This document shows positions 1 through 7,985 of a stretch of 25,853 nucleotides of DNA, in pieces (positions within the stretch are counted from its first letter, which is position 1; each line of letters opens with the position of its first letter). The notes under the pieces were generated by a model. That model saw only the letters and a program-made list of their open reading frames with translations. It ran no database searches and had not been told where the DNA came from. The translations under genes were made by a program, and so were the position numbers. The stretch comes from an uncultured bacterium (GTDB taxonomy: Bacteria > Patescibacteriota > Saccharimonadia > Saccharimonadales > Saccharimonadaceae), in NCBI GenBank assembly GCA_903844835.1, contig CAIMUU010000060.1, forward strand, positions 1 to 25,853, read 5' to 3'.

Positions 1-1
1 C

Positions 2-82
2 CTTGGATATCGTACTCGTCGTCGTAAGGATGTCAGTAACATGATTATTAAGAGTCGCCATGATGCGAAGAGGAAGAAGTAA
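2..82 (+). CDS. rplB: 50S ribosomal protein L2, C-terminal end (partial)
   Basis: Only the last 26 codons are in the window. The reading frame gives a basic tail beginning LGYRTRRRKD and ending RHDAKRKK before TAA at 80-82. L2 normally ends in a basic G-x-x-T-R-x-x-K segment, and L2 lies directly upstream of S19 in the S10 operon of most bacteria, which is the case here (S19 starts 3 bases after the stop). L2 binds 23S rRNA near the peptidyl transferase centre. The call rests on the tail and position together; the body of the protein is outside the window. Confidence 0.85.
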   Translation, partial: LGYRTRRRKDVSNMIIKSRHDAKRKK

Positions 83-85
83 TAT

Positions 86-358
86 ATGAGTCGCTCACTT
101 AAAAAAGGACCATTCGTTGACTTCAAGCTAGCAAAAAAAGTTGCGGCGCTTGGTGCTGACGACCGTACAATTATCAAAACTTGGGCACGTGCCAGTACAA
201 TCAGCCCAGAAATGGTCGGACGTACCATCGCTGTCCATAACGGCAAAGTCCATATCCCAGTACTTGTATCTGAAAATATGGTAGGCCATAAACTTGGTGA
301 ATTTAGTCCAACCCGCAAATTCCGTAAGCACGGTGGCAAGGAGAACAAGAGTGAGTAA
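86..358 (+). CDS. rpsS: 30S ribosomal protein S19
   Basis: The 90-aa product has the S19 hallmarks: the N-terminus MSRSLKKGPFVD, the central segment TISPEMVGRTIAVHNGK and the C-terminal HKLGEFSPTRKFRKHGG. The length is normal for the family (about 90-95). S19 sits in the head of the small subunit, bound to 16S rRNA with S13, which is also encoded here (9239-9625). The gene starts 3 bases after rplB and its stop overlaps the GTG start of rplV, as expected for translationally coupled S10-operon genes. Nothing unusual is seen. Confidence 0.97.
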   Translation: MSRSLKKGPFVDFKLAKKVAALGADDRTIIKTWARASTISPEMVGRTIAVHNGKVHIPVLVSENMVGHKLGEFSPTRKFRKHGGKENKSE

Positions 359-776
359 TCTTATATCTGTTCGTTCATATGCCAAGGGTGTTGACCAGGC
401 TCCACGTAAAATAGCCTTAGTTGCTAGTTTGGTGCGTAACCGTACCGTTGCTGATGCATTGGTAATTTTAGCTCACACCCCAAAAAGGGCTGCTAAACCA
501 GTCATTGATGCCATTGAAAGTGCCAAGGCTAACGCAATTAACAACAGCGGTCTTGATAGCAAAACTTTGATTATCTCAAAGTTATCTGTTACAGCCGGAA
601 TTCGTTTGAAGCGTTTCGTCCCCGCTAGCCGTGGTCGCGCCTTACCATTCCAGAAAAAGTCGACCAATATTCTTGTTGAAGTATCTGGTGAATTGAAACC
701 AAAGAAATCAACTTCTACAACTACGACCGAAAAGTCTGATAAGACTAAAACGACCATAAAGAAAGAAGGGAAATAA
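351..776 (+). CDS. rplV: 50S ribosomal protein L22
   Basis: The 141-aa product begins MSNLISVRSYAKGVDQAPRK if translation starts at the GTG at 351. That start is preferred because AAGGAG lies at 337-342 with normal spacing and because the frame upstream merely runs through rpsS. The core matches L22: the N-terminal helix, the segment AIESAKANAINN, and the beta-hairpin VPASRGRALPFQKK that lines the peptide exit tunnel. After the core there is a low-complexity tail of about 30 residues rich in Ser, Thr and Lys (GELKPKKSTSTTTT onward), longer than in typical L22 of about 110 aa. The gene overlaps the rpsS stop and ends one base before rpsC. Confidence 0.95.
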   Translation: MSNLISVRSYAKGVDQAPRKIALVASLVRNRTVADALVILAHTPKRAAKPVIDAIESAKANAINNSGLDSKTLIISKLSVTAGIRLKRFVPASRGRALPFQKKSTNILVEVSGELKPKKSTSTTTTEKSDKTKTTIKKEGK

Positions 777-777
777 T

Positions 778-1407
778 ATGGGACAGAAAGTAAATCCAAT
801 TAGTTTTCGTCTTCAAGTCCACAAAAACTGGACCTCTCGATGGTTTGCTAGTAAAAAAGACTATTCTAAATGGCTTATTGAAGACCATCATATCCGTGAT
901 TTAATCGAAAAGAAGTTTGAAAGTCGTCCAACGATTAACCAAATTGAAATTGAACGTTCAGCTAACCTAATCACAATTACAATTCATACAGCCAAGGCTG
1001 GTGTTGTGATTGGCCGTGGTGGTGCTGGCGTAACAGAGCTAAAGGCTGCAATTGAAAAGATTGTAAGTTTGCCAACTCGTATTAATATCGAAGAAGTCAA
1101 GCGTCCCGAGCTTGCTGCTAAACTAGTGGCTGAAAATATTGCCAGGCAGCTTGAGCGACGCGTTAACTTCCGCCGAGCAATTAAAATGACTGCTCAAAGT
1201 ACAATTGCCGCTGGCGCAAAGGGTGTTCGCATCCAAGTTGCCGGACGATTGAATAATGCTGAAATGGCTCGACGCGAAAAAGTCATTGAAGGCTCTGTCC
1301 CACTTCACACATTGCGTGCTGACATTGATTACTACGGTGCACGTGCTCAAACTCCTGCTGGAACCATTGGCGTCAAAGTTTGGATTTACAAGGGCGAAAG
1401 GGTTTAG
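778..1407 (+). CDS. rpsC: 30S ribosomal protein S3
   Basis: The 209-aa protein starts with the S3 signature MGQKVNPISFRL. It has a KH type-2 domain with the GRGG loop at residues 79-82 (VVIGRGGAGV), then the C-terminal S3 domain (EMARREKVIEGSVPLHTLRADIDY, split here by domain: residues about 120-209) ending in the conserved GTIGVKVWIYKGE. Length is normal (205-240). S3 helps form the mRNA entry channel and its helicase activity. It begins exactly one base after the rplV stop (TAA-T-ATG) and is followed three bases later by rplP. Confidence 0.97.
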   Translation: MGQKVNPISFRLQVHKNWTSRWFASKKDYSKWLIEDHHIRDLIEKKFESRPTINQIEIERSANLITITIHTAKAGVVIGRGGAGVTELKAAIEKIVSLPTRINIEEVKRPELAAKLVAENIARQLERRVNFRRAIKMTAQSTIAAGAKGVRIQVAGRLNNAEMARREKVIEGSVPLHTLRADIDYYGARAQTPAGTIGVKVWIYKGERV

Positions 1408-1410
1408 ACT

Positions 1411-1824
1411 ATGCTATTACCAAAGAAAACTAAGTATCGCAAAGTTCGAAAAGGCAAAAACAATGGCGTTGCCACTCGTGGCCAATACATTGCTTTTGGT
1501 GATTACGGTTTGCAATCACAATCTAACGAACTTATTACTGGTCGTCAGATTGAGGCATCACGCCAAGCTATGACTCGTCATATCGATCGTGGTGGCAAAA
1601 TTTGGATTCGAATATTCCCACATACTCCAGTTACTAGAAAGCCACTTGACGTCAAGATGGGTAGCGGCAAAGGCAACCCTGAGTTCTTCGTGGCTAAGGT
1701 TAAGGCCGGAACTGTATTATTTGAAATGAAGGGTGTTACCGAATCTGTTGCTCGCGAAGCTATGCGCTTAGCTGCCAACAAACTACCAGCCCGAACCAAG
1801 TTCATCAGCAAGGAGCAAATCTAA
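1411..1824 (+). CDS. rplP: 50S ribosomal protein L16
   Basis: The 137-aa product opens MLLPKKTKYRKVRKG, contains ATRGQYIAFGDYGLQS and GGKIWIRIFPHTPVT, and ends with the segment AVAREAMRLAANKLP-like helix followed by RTKFISK, all diagnostic of L16/L10e. Length is normal. L16 binds 23S rRNA near the A-site tRNA and is needed late in 50S assembly. Its stop codon overlaps the rpmC start by one base (TAATG), so the two should be translationally coupled. Confidence 0.97.
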   Translation: MLLPKKTKYRKVRKGKNNGVATRGQYIAFGDYGLQSQSNELITGRQIEASRQAMTRHIDRGGKIWIRIFPHTPVTRKPLDVKMGSGKGNPEFFVAKVKAGTVLFEMKGVTESVAREAMRLAANKLPARTKFISKEQI

Positions 1825-2057
1825 TGGCTACTAAAAAGATAATTAAGAAATCCAAAAAAGCTAACGAAGTTATGACGCTAGATCAACTCAAGATTGAGCT
1901 TTTAGCTTCTAGGACAAGTTTAACTGATTCAAAACGTGGTCACAAGCTTGGTGAACTCACCAACCCTCGTGCCATTACTGTTATGCGTAAAAAAATAGCT
2001 CGCCTTCTAACTGCTATCCGAGCAGATGAGATTGCATCGAGCAGAGGAGATAAATAA
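1824..2057 (+). CDS. rpmC: 50S ribosomal protein L29
   Basis: A 77-aa, mostly helical basic protein. The second half, with KLGELTNPRAITVMRKKIARLLTAI, matches the conserved L29 helix (usual form xTxxIRxxRKxIARxxT). It lies between rplP and rpsQ, which is the universal position for L29 in this operon. L29 sits beside the exit tunnel next to L23. A Lys-rich N-terminal stretch (about 12 residues) makes it slightly longer than the usual 60-70 aa. The start overlaps the rplP stop and the gene ends one base before rpsQ. Confidence 0.93.
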   Translation: MATKKIIKKSKKANEVMTLDQLKIELLASRTSLTDSKRGHKLGELTNPRAITVMRKKIARLLTAIRADEIASSRGDK

Positions 2058-2058
2058 T

Positions 2059-2409
2059 ATGGCCAAGACATTGACCGGTATCGTTACGTCGGACGTAGCG
2101 AACAAGACAATTACCGTCGCTGTTACTAGTCGTGAAACACATCCTATTTATGGTAAACAGTATTCTGTTAACCGAAAATATATTGTCCACGATGAAACTA
2201 ACGATGCAAAGATTGGTGACAAAGTCATCATCTCGGAAACTCGTCCAATTTCTAAATCTAAATCATTTAAATTGGATTCAATCATCGAAAAATCACACGC
2301 TAAAATCGTCCTTAAAGATGATGAGCTCGACATTTTGGCCCCAAAAGAGGCCGAAGTTGTAGTCAAAAAGAGCGCATCAAAGAAGAAAAAAGAAAGCCTT
2401 GGAGCCTAA
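2059..2409 (+). CDS. rpsQ: 30S ribosomal protein S17
   Basis: With the ATG at 2059 the product is 116 aa, beginning MAKTLTGIVTSDVANKTITV. That start follows the rpmC stop by one base and has GAGGAG at 2043-2048; the frame upstream is inside rpmC. The OB-fold core contains the S17 segments YGKQYSVNRKYIVHDE and GDKVIISETRPISKSKSF. S17 usually has about 80-90 residues; this one carries about 30 extra C-terminal residues (from about LDILAPKEAEVVV) ending in a Lys/Ser-rich tail. S17 binds 16S rRNA early in 30S assembly. The tail's role is unknown. Confidence 0.95.
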   Translation: MAKTLTGIVTSDVANKTITVAVTSRETHPIYGKQYSVNRKYIVHDETNDAKIGDKVIISETRPISKSKSFKLDSIIEKSHAKIVLKDDELDILAPKEAEVVVKKSASKKKKESLGA

Positions 2410-2410
2410 T

Positions 2411-2779
2411 ATGATACAGCAAGAAACTCGACTAAAAGTCGCCGATAACTCTGGAGCCAAAGAATTACTTTGTATCCGTGTTCTAGGTGGTACCAAGCGT
2501 CATTACGCTGGCATAGGTGATATTATTGTCGCCAGTGTTAAAGTTGCTTCAGCAACTGGCATTGTAAAGCGAAAATCTGTTGTTAAGGCTGTTGTCGTCA
2601 GAACTCGTGATCAAATTCAGCGCAAAGATGGTTCAACAATTGCATTTGATGATAATGCAGCTGTAATTATCGGTGACGATAAGTTGCCACGCGGTACACG
2701 CGTCTTTGGACCAGTCCCTCGCGAATTACGCGATTTAGGCTTCCCAAAGATAATTAGCTTAGCTCCGGAGGTGCTCTAA
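2411..2779 (+). CDS. rplN: 50S ribosomal protein L14
   Basis: The 122-aa product begins MIQQETRLKVADNSGAKELL and contains GTRVFGPVPRELRD and KIISLAPEVL, a full match to the L14 pattern and length. The ATG at 2411 is one base after the rpsQ stop (TAA-T-ATG), with the upstream GGAGCC at 2400-2405 as a likely ribosome-binding site. L14 contacts L19 and forms part of the intersubunit bridge with 16S helix 14, and is the docking site for silencing factor RsfS. Nothing unusual. Confidence 0.97.
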   Translation: MIQQETRLKVADNSGAKELLCIRVLGGTKRHYAGIGDIIVASVKVASATGIVKRKSVVKAVVVRTRDQIQRKDGSTIAFDDNAAVIIGDDKLPRGTRVFGPVPRELRDLGFPKIISLAPEVL

Positions 2780-2780
2780 T

Positions 2781-3110
2781 ATGTTTGCAACCAAGAAAAT
2801 TATCAAAGGTGACCTAGTAAAGTTAATTAGTGGCGCAAAAAAAGGCGTAACTGGTAAGGTTCTTCAGGTTATGGCCAAGAAAAATACTGTACTTATTGAA
2901 GGCATTGGTAACATTCATCGTAATGTTAAGGCATCTGCCAAGAATCCTCGCGGTGGCCACAAAGATATTCATGTTGCTGTGCCAATCAGCAAGATAGCTC
3001 TAGTAATTGATGAGAAATCAACAAAGACAAGTCGAGTTGGTTTGATAAAGAATGCTGATGGCAAAACCGTTCGGGTTGCGCGTCAGAATAAAGATAAGGA
3101 GATAAAGTAA
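2781..3110 (+). CDS. rplX: 50S ribosomal protein L24
   Basis: A 109-aa protein with an N-terminal KOW motif (residues about 7-35, KGDLVKLISGAKKGVTGKVL) and the downstream segment NPRGGHKDIHVAVPISKIAL typical of bacterial L24. L24 starts 50S assembly by binding 23S rRNA and sits at the tunnel exit. The start is one base after the rplN stop with GGAGGTG upstream at 2767-2773; the last base of the stop overlaps the rplE start. Length is normal. Confidence 0.96.
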   Translation: MFATKKIIKGDLVKLISGAKKGVTGKVLQVMAKKNTVLIEGIGNIHRNVKASAKNPRGGHKDIHVAVPISKIALVIDEKSTKTSRVGLIKNADGKTVRVARQNKDKEIK

Positions 3111-3691
3111 TGGTAAAAACAACTATTTCGACTACTCCTCGCCTAAAAGCCCTATACAAAGAAAAAATTGTCGGGGAACTACAGGCCGAATTAAAATTAG
3201 CCAACATTCATCAAGTCCCAAAGCTTGAGAAGATTGTAGTTAGCGTAGGAATTGGTAAGAATAAAGACGACAAGCGTTATTACGAAGCAGTTCGCAATAC
3301 AATAACTAAGATTACTGGCCAACACCCAGTTGATCGCTTGGCAAAAAAATCAATTGCAACTTTCAAGATTCGAGCTGGTCTTAATCGTGTTGGAATCAGC
3401 GTAACATTACGTGGCTCAAGAATGTATGAATTCTTAGACCGTTTTGTAAACGTTTCATTGCCTCGCGTGCGAGACTTCCACGGTGTTAACCCTAAGGCGT
3501 TTGACAAATCTGGCAACTTTAATGTTGGCATTGTTGAACAGTCAATTTTTCCTGAACTAACATTCGAAGAGACGCAAATTCTGCATGGACTCCAAGTAAC
3601 CTTTGTAATTTCTGGCGGTCAGTCAGCTTACAGTCGTGCGCTACTTGAGAAGTTTGGTGTTCCATTTGAAAAACAAGGGGGTAAAAGATAA
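3110..3691 (+). CDS. rplE: 50S ribosomal protein L5
   Basis: The 193-aa product matches L5: KLEKIVVSVGIGKNKDD, ITGQHPVDRLAKKSIATFKIR, VTLRGSRMYEFLDRFV, LPRVRDFHGV and QSIFPELTFEE. Length is close to the family's 178-187. L5 organises 5S rRNA in the central protuberance and contacts P-site tRNA. The ATG overlaps the rplX stop (TAATG) and the stop overlaps the rpsN start in the same way, so three genes are chained by one-base overlaps. Confidence 0.97.
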   Translation: MVKTTISTTPRLKALYKEKIVGELQAELKLANIHQVPKLEKIVVSVGIGKNKDDKRYYEAVRNTITKITGQHPVDRLAKKSIATFKIRAGLNRVGISVTLRGSRMYEFLDRFVNVSLPRVRDFHGVNPKAFDKSGNFNVGIVEQSIFPELTFEETQILHGLQVTFVISGGQSAYSRALLEKFGVPFEKQGGKR

Positions 3692-3960
3692 TGGCTAAAA
3701 AATCTGCTATCGCTCGTGATGAGAAACGCAAGAAAATGATAATTAAGTTTGCTGCCAAGCGCGCCGAACTTAAAGAGATGGGTGACCAAGAAGGCTTGGC
3801 AAAATTACCGCTAAATAGCTCCCCAACGCGTTGGAAGAACCGCGACGCCCTACATGGTCGTCCACGAGGTTATATGCGACGCTTTGGTTTGAACCGTATT
3901 AACTTCCGTGAAAAAGCCTCAAAAGGCGAAATTCCCGGTGTAATAAAGAGTAGTTGGTAG
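3691..3960 (+). CDS. rpsN: 30S ribosomal protein S14, zinc-free form
   Basis: An 89-aa protein with the long bacterial S14 layout: MAKKSAIARDEKRKKM, a middle helix, then LPLNSSPTRWKNRDALHGRPRGYMRRFGLNR (read in two parts) and the end SKGEIPGVIKSSW. There is no cysteine, so the CxxC zinc ribbon of short S14 is absent; this is the C-minus paralogue type. S14 sits in the 30S head beside S3 and S19. It overlaps the rplE stop by one base and is followed 12 bases later by rpsH, with GGAAGG before that start. Confidence 0.96.
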   Translation: MAKKSAIARDEKRKKMIIKFAAKRAELKEMGDQEGLAKLPLNSSPTRWKNRDALHGRPRGYMRRFGLNRINFREKASKGEIPGVIKSSW

Positions 3961-3972
3961 GAAGGAAAATAT

Positions 3973-4374
3973 ATGTCTATACAATCTACAGATCCAATCG
4001 CCGACCTACTAACTCGTATTCGTAATGCAGTTATGATTGGCAAGAACGAAATTCGTGTTCCTGCAAGCAAATTAAAACACACTGTCTCTAAAGAGCTCAA
4101 AAAAGCTAAATACTTAGATGACGTTAAGATTGAAACCGCTAAACCACGTGATATTTTAGTTATAACCATCAATAAGCCTGGTGAAAACTCAACAATTACT
4201 GAGATTACTCGTCTATCAAAACCTGGTCGACGCGTCTATGTCAGCGCTGATGAGATCCCTAGGGTCAAGAATGGTCGTGGTATGGTGCTAATTAGTACGA
4301 GCAAAGGTGTTATGCCTGGGCATATTGCTACTAAAGAGCGACTTGGCGGCGAATTACTATTAAAGGTTTATTAA
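3973..4374 (+). CDS. rpsH: 30S ribosomal protein S8
   Basis: The 133-aa product begins with the classic S8 segment DPIADLLTRIRNAVM and contains SKPGRRVYVSADEIP and the end GMVLISTSKGVMPGHIAT plus LGGELLLKVY. Length is normal. S8 is a primary 16S rRNA binder and in E. coli represses the spc operon by binding its mRNA near rplE; whether that loop exists here was not examined. GGAAGG at 3960-3965 is the likely ribosome-binding site. Confidence 0.97.
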   Translation: MSIQSTDPIADLLTRIRNAVMIGKNEIRVPASKLKHTVSKELKKAKYLDDVKIETAKPRDILVITINKPGENSTITEITRLSKPGRRVYVSADEIPRVKNGRGMVLISTSKGVMPGHIATKERLGGELLLKVY

Positions 4375-4386
4375 AAGGAGAATAAT

Positions 4387-4920
4387 ATGAGTCGAATCGG
4401 AAAACTACCAATTGACGTACCAGCCGGTGTGACAATCACGGTTGACTCAGATGTTGTTACTGTCAAAGGACCGAAAGGTCAACTGACTGTGCCTCACCTG
4501 AGCGACGTGACTGTATCTATCGATGGTACACAATCAATCGTCACGCGCAAGAATGATGAATTTATTGCTAAATCACAACATGGCCTACAGCGAGCCTTGC
4601 TTAACAATGCCGTTGTCGGTGTCACTAAGGGTTACGAAAAAAAGCTTGAAATTAACGGAGTTGGCTATCGCGTAAGTGGTGGTGGTCAAAAAATTGAAAT
4701 GCTTCTTGGCCTTTCACACCCAGTTATTTACAAAGCCAAAGATGGCATTAATCTAAGTTTAGATAAAATGATTATTACTGTTAACGGAATTGACAAACAA
4801 GCTGTTGGTCAAACGGCCGCAGAAATTCGTTCAATCAAAAAGCCCGAACCATACAAAGGCAAGGGAATTAAATATGTTGACGAAGTGTTGCGCCACAAAG
4901 CTGGAAAGGCTGGTAAATAA
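4387..4920 (+). CDS. rplF: 50S ribosomal protein L6
   Basis: A 177-aa protein with the two tandem L6 folds: N-terminus MSRIGKLPIDVPAGVTITV, linker RALLNNAVVGVTKGYEKKLEI, and the C-terminal signature KPEPYKGKGIKYVDEVLRHK. Length is normal. L6 lies at the base of the stalk near the sarcin-ricin loop. AAAAGGAG at 4374-4381 precedes the ATG with good spacing, and rplR follows one base after the stop. Confidence 0.97.
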   Translation: MSRIGKLPIDVPAGVTITVDSDVVTVKGPKGQLTVPHLSDVTVSIDGTQSIVTRKNDEFIAKSQHGLQRALLNNAVVGVTKGYEKKLEINGVGYRVSGGGQKIEMLLGLSHPVIYKAKDGINLSLDKMIITVNGIDKQAVGQTAAEIRSIKKPEPYKGKGIKYVDEVLRHKAGKAGK

Positions 4921-4921
4921 T

Positions 4922-5275
4922 ATGGCTAATTTAGGTAAAAAGTTAATAAATCAAGGCCTACGCAAATCTCGCGTTCGTGCCAAAATTTCTGGTACTTCAA
5001 TACGTCCAAGGTTGACTGTCTCTATTAGCAACAAGCATGTTAGTGCTCAGCTAATTGATGACGCCAAGCAAGTTACGTTAGTTTCTAGCACCTCAGTTGG
5101 CGCTAAATATACTGGTACCATGACCGAGCAAGCAGCTCTCGTTGGTGCAGATATTGCCAAGAAAGCCAAAAAAGCCAAGATTGCCTCAGTAGTATTTGAC
5201 CGTAATGGTCGACAATATGCTAAACGATTAAGTGCGCTTGCTGATGCAGCGCGCCAGGAAGGATTGGAGTTTTAA
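4922..5275 (+). CDS. rplR: 50S ribosomal protein L18
   Basis: The 117-aa product starting at ATG 4922 has the L18 pattern: RKSRVRAKISGTSIRPRLTV, SNKHVSAQLIDDAKQVTLVSS, and the C-terminal FDRNGRQYAKRLSALADAARQEGLEF. The start one base after the rplF stop was chosen; the frame upstream of it is a shadow inside rplF. Length is normal. L18 binds 5S rRNA together with L5. The stop is one base before rpsE. Confidence 0.96.
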   Translation: MANLGKKLINQGLRKSRVRAKISGTSIRPRLTVSISNKHVSAQLIDDAKQVTLVSSTSVGAKYTGTMTEQAALVGADIAKKAKKAKIASVVFDRNGRQYAKRLSALADAARQEGLEF

Positions 5276-5276
5276 T

Positions 5277-5933
5277 ATGCCCGAAACTGCTAAAAGAAGT
5301 GCCCCATCTGACTCAAGGTCTCCACGCGATAACCGTGGCCGACGCGATCAGGCACCTGCTGAGCCAAAACAATTTGAAGAATTAACTATCAATATTGACC
5401 GCGTTTCGCGAGTTGTTAAAGGTGGTCGAAGATTCCGCTTTAAGGCTTTGGTTGTAGTTGGCGACAAGAAAACAAAAGTTGGTGTTGGTGTTGCTAAGGG
5501 TGCCGATGTCCAAGCGGCAATTGCTAAGGCAACTGATGTTGCCAAGAAGCACATTATTACCGTTTCAATCAATAAAGGCACAATTCCTCACGATTCTGAA
5601 GTTCGACTATCTGGAGCTCAAGTTCTCATAAAACCAGCCGCACCTGGAACCGGTATTATTGCCGGTGGTGTTGTTAGGTCAATCATTGGCGTAACTGGTA
5701 TTAGTGATTTATTATCTAAATCTCTAGGCTCTACTAACAAAGTTAATATTGCTTACGCGACAATTGAGGCATTACGAAGCTTGGTCCCAAAAAGCGAGTG
5801 GCTTAATGCTCCAGTCAAAAAAGCAATTGAGATAAAGTCAGTTGAGACTACGGCTGATGTTGCTGAGCCCGTTAAGGCCGTCTCAGCTCCAAAGGCAGTT
5901 AAATCAGCTAAGAAAGCCAAGGGAGATAAATAG
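5277..5933 (+). CDS. rpsE: 30S ribosomal protein S5
   Basis: A 218-aa protein with S5 landmarks: the double-stranded RNA-binding-like segment RVSRVVKGGRRFRFKALVVVGD, GVGVAKGADVQAAIAKA, TIPHDSEVRLSGAQVLIKPA and PGTGIIAGGVVRSIIGVTGI. There are about 35 extra N-terminal residues (charged, Arg/Pro-rich) and a Lys/Ala-rich C-terminal tail, longer than the usual 160-170 aa. S5 acts in decoding accuracy and mRNA unwinding with S3 and S4. GGATTGGAG at 5261-5269 precedes the ATG. In most bacteria rpmD (L30) comes next; here rplO starts one base after the stop, so L30 is missing. Confidence 0.97.
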   Translation: MPETAKRSAPSDSRSPRDNRGRRDQAPAEPKQFEELTINIDRVSRVVKGGRRFRFKALVVVGDKKTKVGVGVAKGADVQAAIAKATDVAKKHIITVSINKGTIPHDSEVRLSGAQVLIKPAAPGTGIIAGGVVRSIIGVTGISDLLSKSLGSTNKVNIAYATIEALRSLVPKSEWLNAPVKKAIEIKSVETTADVAEPVKAVSAPKAVKSAKKAKGDK

Positions 5934-5934
5934 T

Positions 5935-6417
5935 ATGACTAAGTATAATGAACTTCAGGTAACTGCTATCAAAAACAAGAAGCGAGTTGGCCGCGGTATA
6001 GCATCAGGACAGGGAAAGACTGCTGGCAAAGGCACCAAAGGCCAAAAGGCTCGAACGGGCAAAAAACTACGCCCAATGTTCGCTGGTGGTTCTGGCTCAC
6101 TTGTTAGACGTACTCCAAAATCTCATGGTTTTAAATCACTACATGCTTCAGCCCAAGTTGTCTATCTAGACCATTTAAATACTATGAAGAATAAACTAGT
6201 TGATAATGCTGCGCTTTATAAGGCTGGCTATATTTCTACGCCATACCAATCTGTCAAGATTATTTTGCGCGGTGAATTGACTGCAAAAATTGATCTACAT
6301 GTAGCAGGTGCAAGCAAAAGCGTCCGCGAGGCAGTTGTTAAAGCAGGTGGCACTTTTGTAAAAACTCCTGTACCATTAAGAGTGACGACAAAGCCAACTA
6401 AGACCATTGCAGAATAA
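5935..6417 (+). CDS. rplO: 50S ribosomal protein L15
   Basis: With the ATG at 5935 the product is 160 aa. It contains KRVGRGIASGQGKTAGKGTKG and GQKARTGKKLRPMFAGGSG, the glycine-rich N-terminal L15 signature, followed by the compact C-terminal domain (IDLHVAGASKSVREAVVKAGG). Length is normal for L15. It contacts many 23S helices late in assembly. It follows rpsE directly with GGGAGA at 5921-5926 as the ribosome-binding site. An 89-base gap then separates it from secY. Confidence 0.96.
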   Translation: MTKYNELQVTAIKNKKRVGRGIASGQGKTAGKGTKGQKARTGKKLRPMFAGGSGSLVRRTPKSHGFKSLHASAQVVYLDHLNTMKNKLVDNAALYKAGYISTPYQSVKIILRGELTAKIDLHVAGASKSVREAVVKAGGTFVKTPVPLRVTTKPTKTIAE

Positions 6418-6506
6418 TTAGATTCTATAAAGTCTTCTAATTTACTCGGTCTTGCATTAATAAATTAGTGACATATTTGCTAATATAAATGAGAGGGTAA
6501 CTATCG

Positions 6507-7919
6507 ATGAATTGGAAAACAATTTTCAAATCGCTTAAGAACAAAGATATGCTAAAGCGTGTCCTTATTGTTCTTGGAATCATTGTAGCTTACCGACTCT
6601 TGGCGCATATTCCTGTTCCGCTTGCTGCACCAACTCAACTTAAAGAGGTGGTTAGTAGTATTATTAACGGCTCTGACTTTGGTGGATTTTTGAATCTACT
6701 ATCTGGCGGTGCTCTTACTAGCTTTTCGATCGTACTTGTTGGGATGAGCCCATTTATAACTTCTTCGATTATTACACAGCTTCTTACTAAGGCTATTCCA
6801 AAACTTGAAGAACTCCACAAAGATGGCGAGTCTGGCAGGCGCAAGATTAACCAGTGGACGCGACTTATTAGCGTACCTCTTTCAATCATCCAGTCAATCG
6901 CATTTATTTATATTTTGCGACAGACAGTTCTGGCGGGTAACACGACCATATTAGCTGACACTTCTTTGATCAGCTGGATTGTGGCGGTTACGGCCATGAG
7001 CGCTGGGTCAATTTTATTAATGTGGCTTGGTGAACTTATAACTGAACAGGGTATTGGCAATGGTATTTCCTTGGTAATTTTTGCTGGTATTATTAGCCAA
7101 CTTCCAAAAACCTTAGCAACAATTGGTAGCTCGCTATTTGATACCTCATCTGGTAGTTTAAGCGTCTTTGGTTGGTTTACTTTACCGATTAATCCGTCAT
7201 CTTTCTGGGTGACATTGTCATTATTATTAGCATCACTGGCGATTTTATATGTGCTCGTTAAGGTCAATGAGGCTCAGCGGGTTATTACAATTAATTACGC
7301 CAAACGAGTTCATGGTAATACTAGTTACGGTGGAATTAAGAGTATTTTGCCTGTCAAATTATTGGCCGCAAACGTTATTCCAATTATCTTTGCTGTGGCC
7401 TTTTTGTCATTGCCGGCTTTCGTTGGCCAAATCTTAAAAGCGACCGGTAACCCAGATTACTTAACGCTTGCCACTAACCTTATTACTTGGTTCCAGACAC
7501 CAAGTCCTGGCTCTTGGACTGGCGCCACCCTGCAGGCATTTATATACCCAGCTGCTTACTTTGTATTAGTTATCGCTTTTACCTTCTTTTACACTGGTAT
7601 TGTATTTAACTCTAATGAAATTGCCGAGAATCTTCAAAAACAAGGTGGATTTATTGAGGGAGTTCGTCCAGGCGTCCAGACTGAAAAATACCTAACTCGA
7701 ACAGTTAATCGATTAACATTATTTGGCTCATTAACACTTGGTTTGATTGCTGTTATGCCATTTATTGGGGAATATTTGCTGTATAGTATTGCGGGCATAA
7801 CAAATAGTAATTTATCAATTGGCGGCACCGGACTACTAATCGTTGTGTCAGTTGCACTTGAAGCTTTGCGTCAAATCAACTCTCGAGCCCTCATGGTCAC
7901 TTACGACGATTACAAATAG
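6507..7919 (+). CDS. secY: Preprotein translocase subunit SecY
   Basis: A 470-aa polytopic membrane protein with about ten hydrophobic segments; the first is at residues about 18-37 (VLIVLGIIVAYRLLAHIPVP). SecY landmarks include PFITSSIITQLL (first periplasmic/plug-to-TM2 region), EQGIGNGISLVIFAGI, the cytosolic loop NEAQRVITINYAKRV, and NLQKQGGFIEGVRPG in the large C-terminal loop that contacts the ribosome and SecA. Together with SecE and SecG it forms the plasma membrane protein-conducting channel. GAGAGGG at 6491-6497 precedes the ATG. It is the usual last block of the spc operon. In many bacteria adk and map follow; here element A does. Confidence 0.97.
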   Translation: MNWKTIFKSLKNKDMLKRVLIVLGIIVAYRLLAHIPVPLAAPTQLKEVVSSIINGSDFGGFLNLLSGGALTSFSIVLVGMSPFITSSIITQLLTKAIPKLEELHKDGESGRRKINQWTRLISVPLSIIQSIAFIYILRQTVLAGNTTILADTSLISWIVAVTAMSAGSILLMWLGELITEQGIGNGISLVIFAGIISQLPKTLATIGSSLFDTSSGSLSVFGWFTLPINPSSFWVTLSLLLASLAILYVLVKVNEAQRVITINYAKRVHGNTSYGGIKSILPVKLLAANVIPIIFAVAFLSLPAFVGQILKATGNPDYLTLATNLITWFQTPSPGSWTGATLQAFIYPAAYFVLVIAFTFFYTGIVFNSNEIAENLQKQGGFIEGVRPGVQTEKYLTRTVNRLTLFGSLTLGLIAVMPFIGEYLLYSIAGITNSNLSIGGTGLLIVVSVALEALRQINSRALMVTYDDYK

Positions 7920-7940
7920 CAGATGGGCTCATTTTGTCCA

Positions 7941-7968
7941 TTGACTTGTAGTTATTGGCTATGATAAT
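7941..7968 (+). promoter_or_regulatory. Candidate sigma-70 promoter downstream of secY
   Basis: TTGACT at 7941-7946 and GATAAT at 7963-7968 are each one mismatch from consensus and are 16 bases apart. Transcription would start near 7975, only about ten bases before a terminator-like hairpin (7986-8018). It could supply element A or the infA operon by read-through. Sequence match only. Confidence 0.45.
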
Positions 7969-7985
7969 TTAAACATTAACACGCA

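Noticed and set aside
6416..6442. Terminator between rplO and secY
   Set aside because: AATTAGA/TCTAATT has a 13-base loop, an AT-only stem and no proper T-run; too weak to call.
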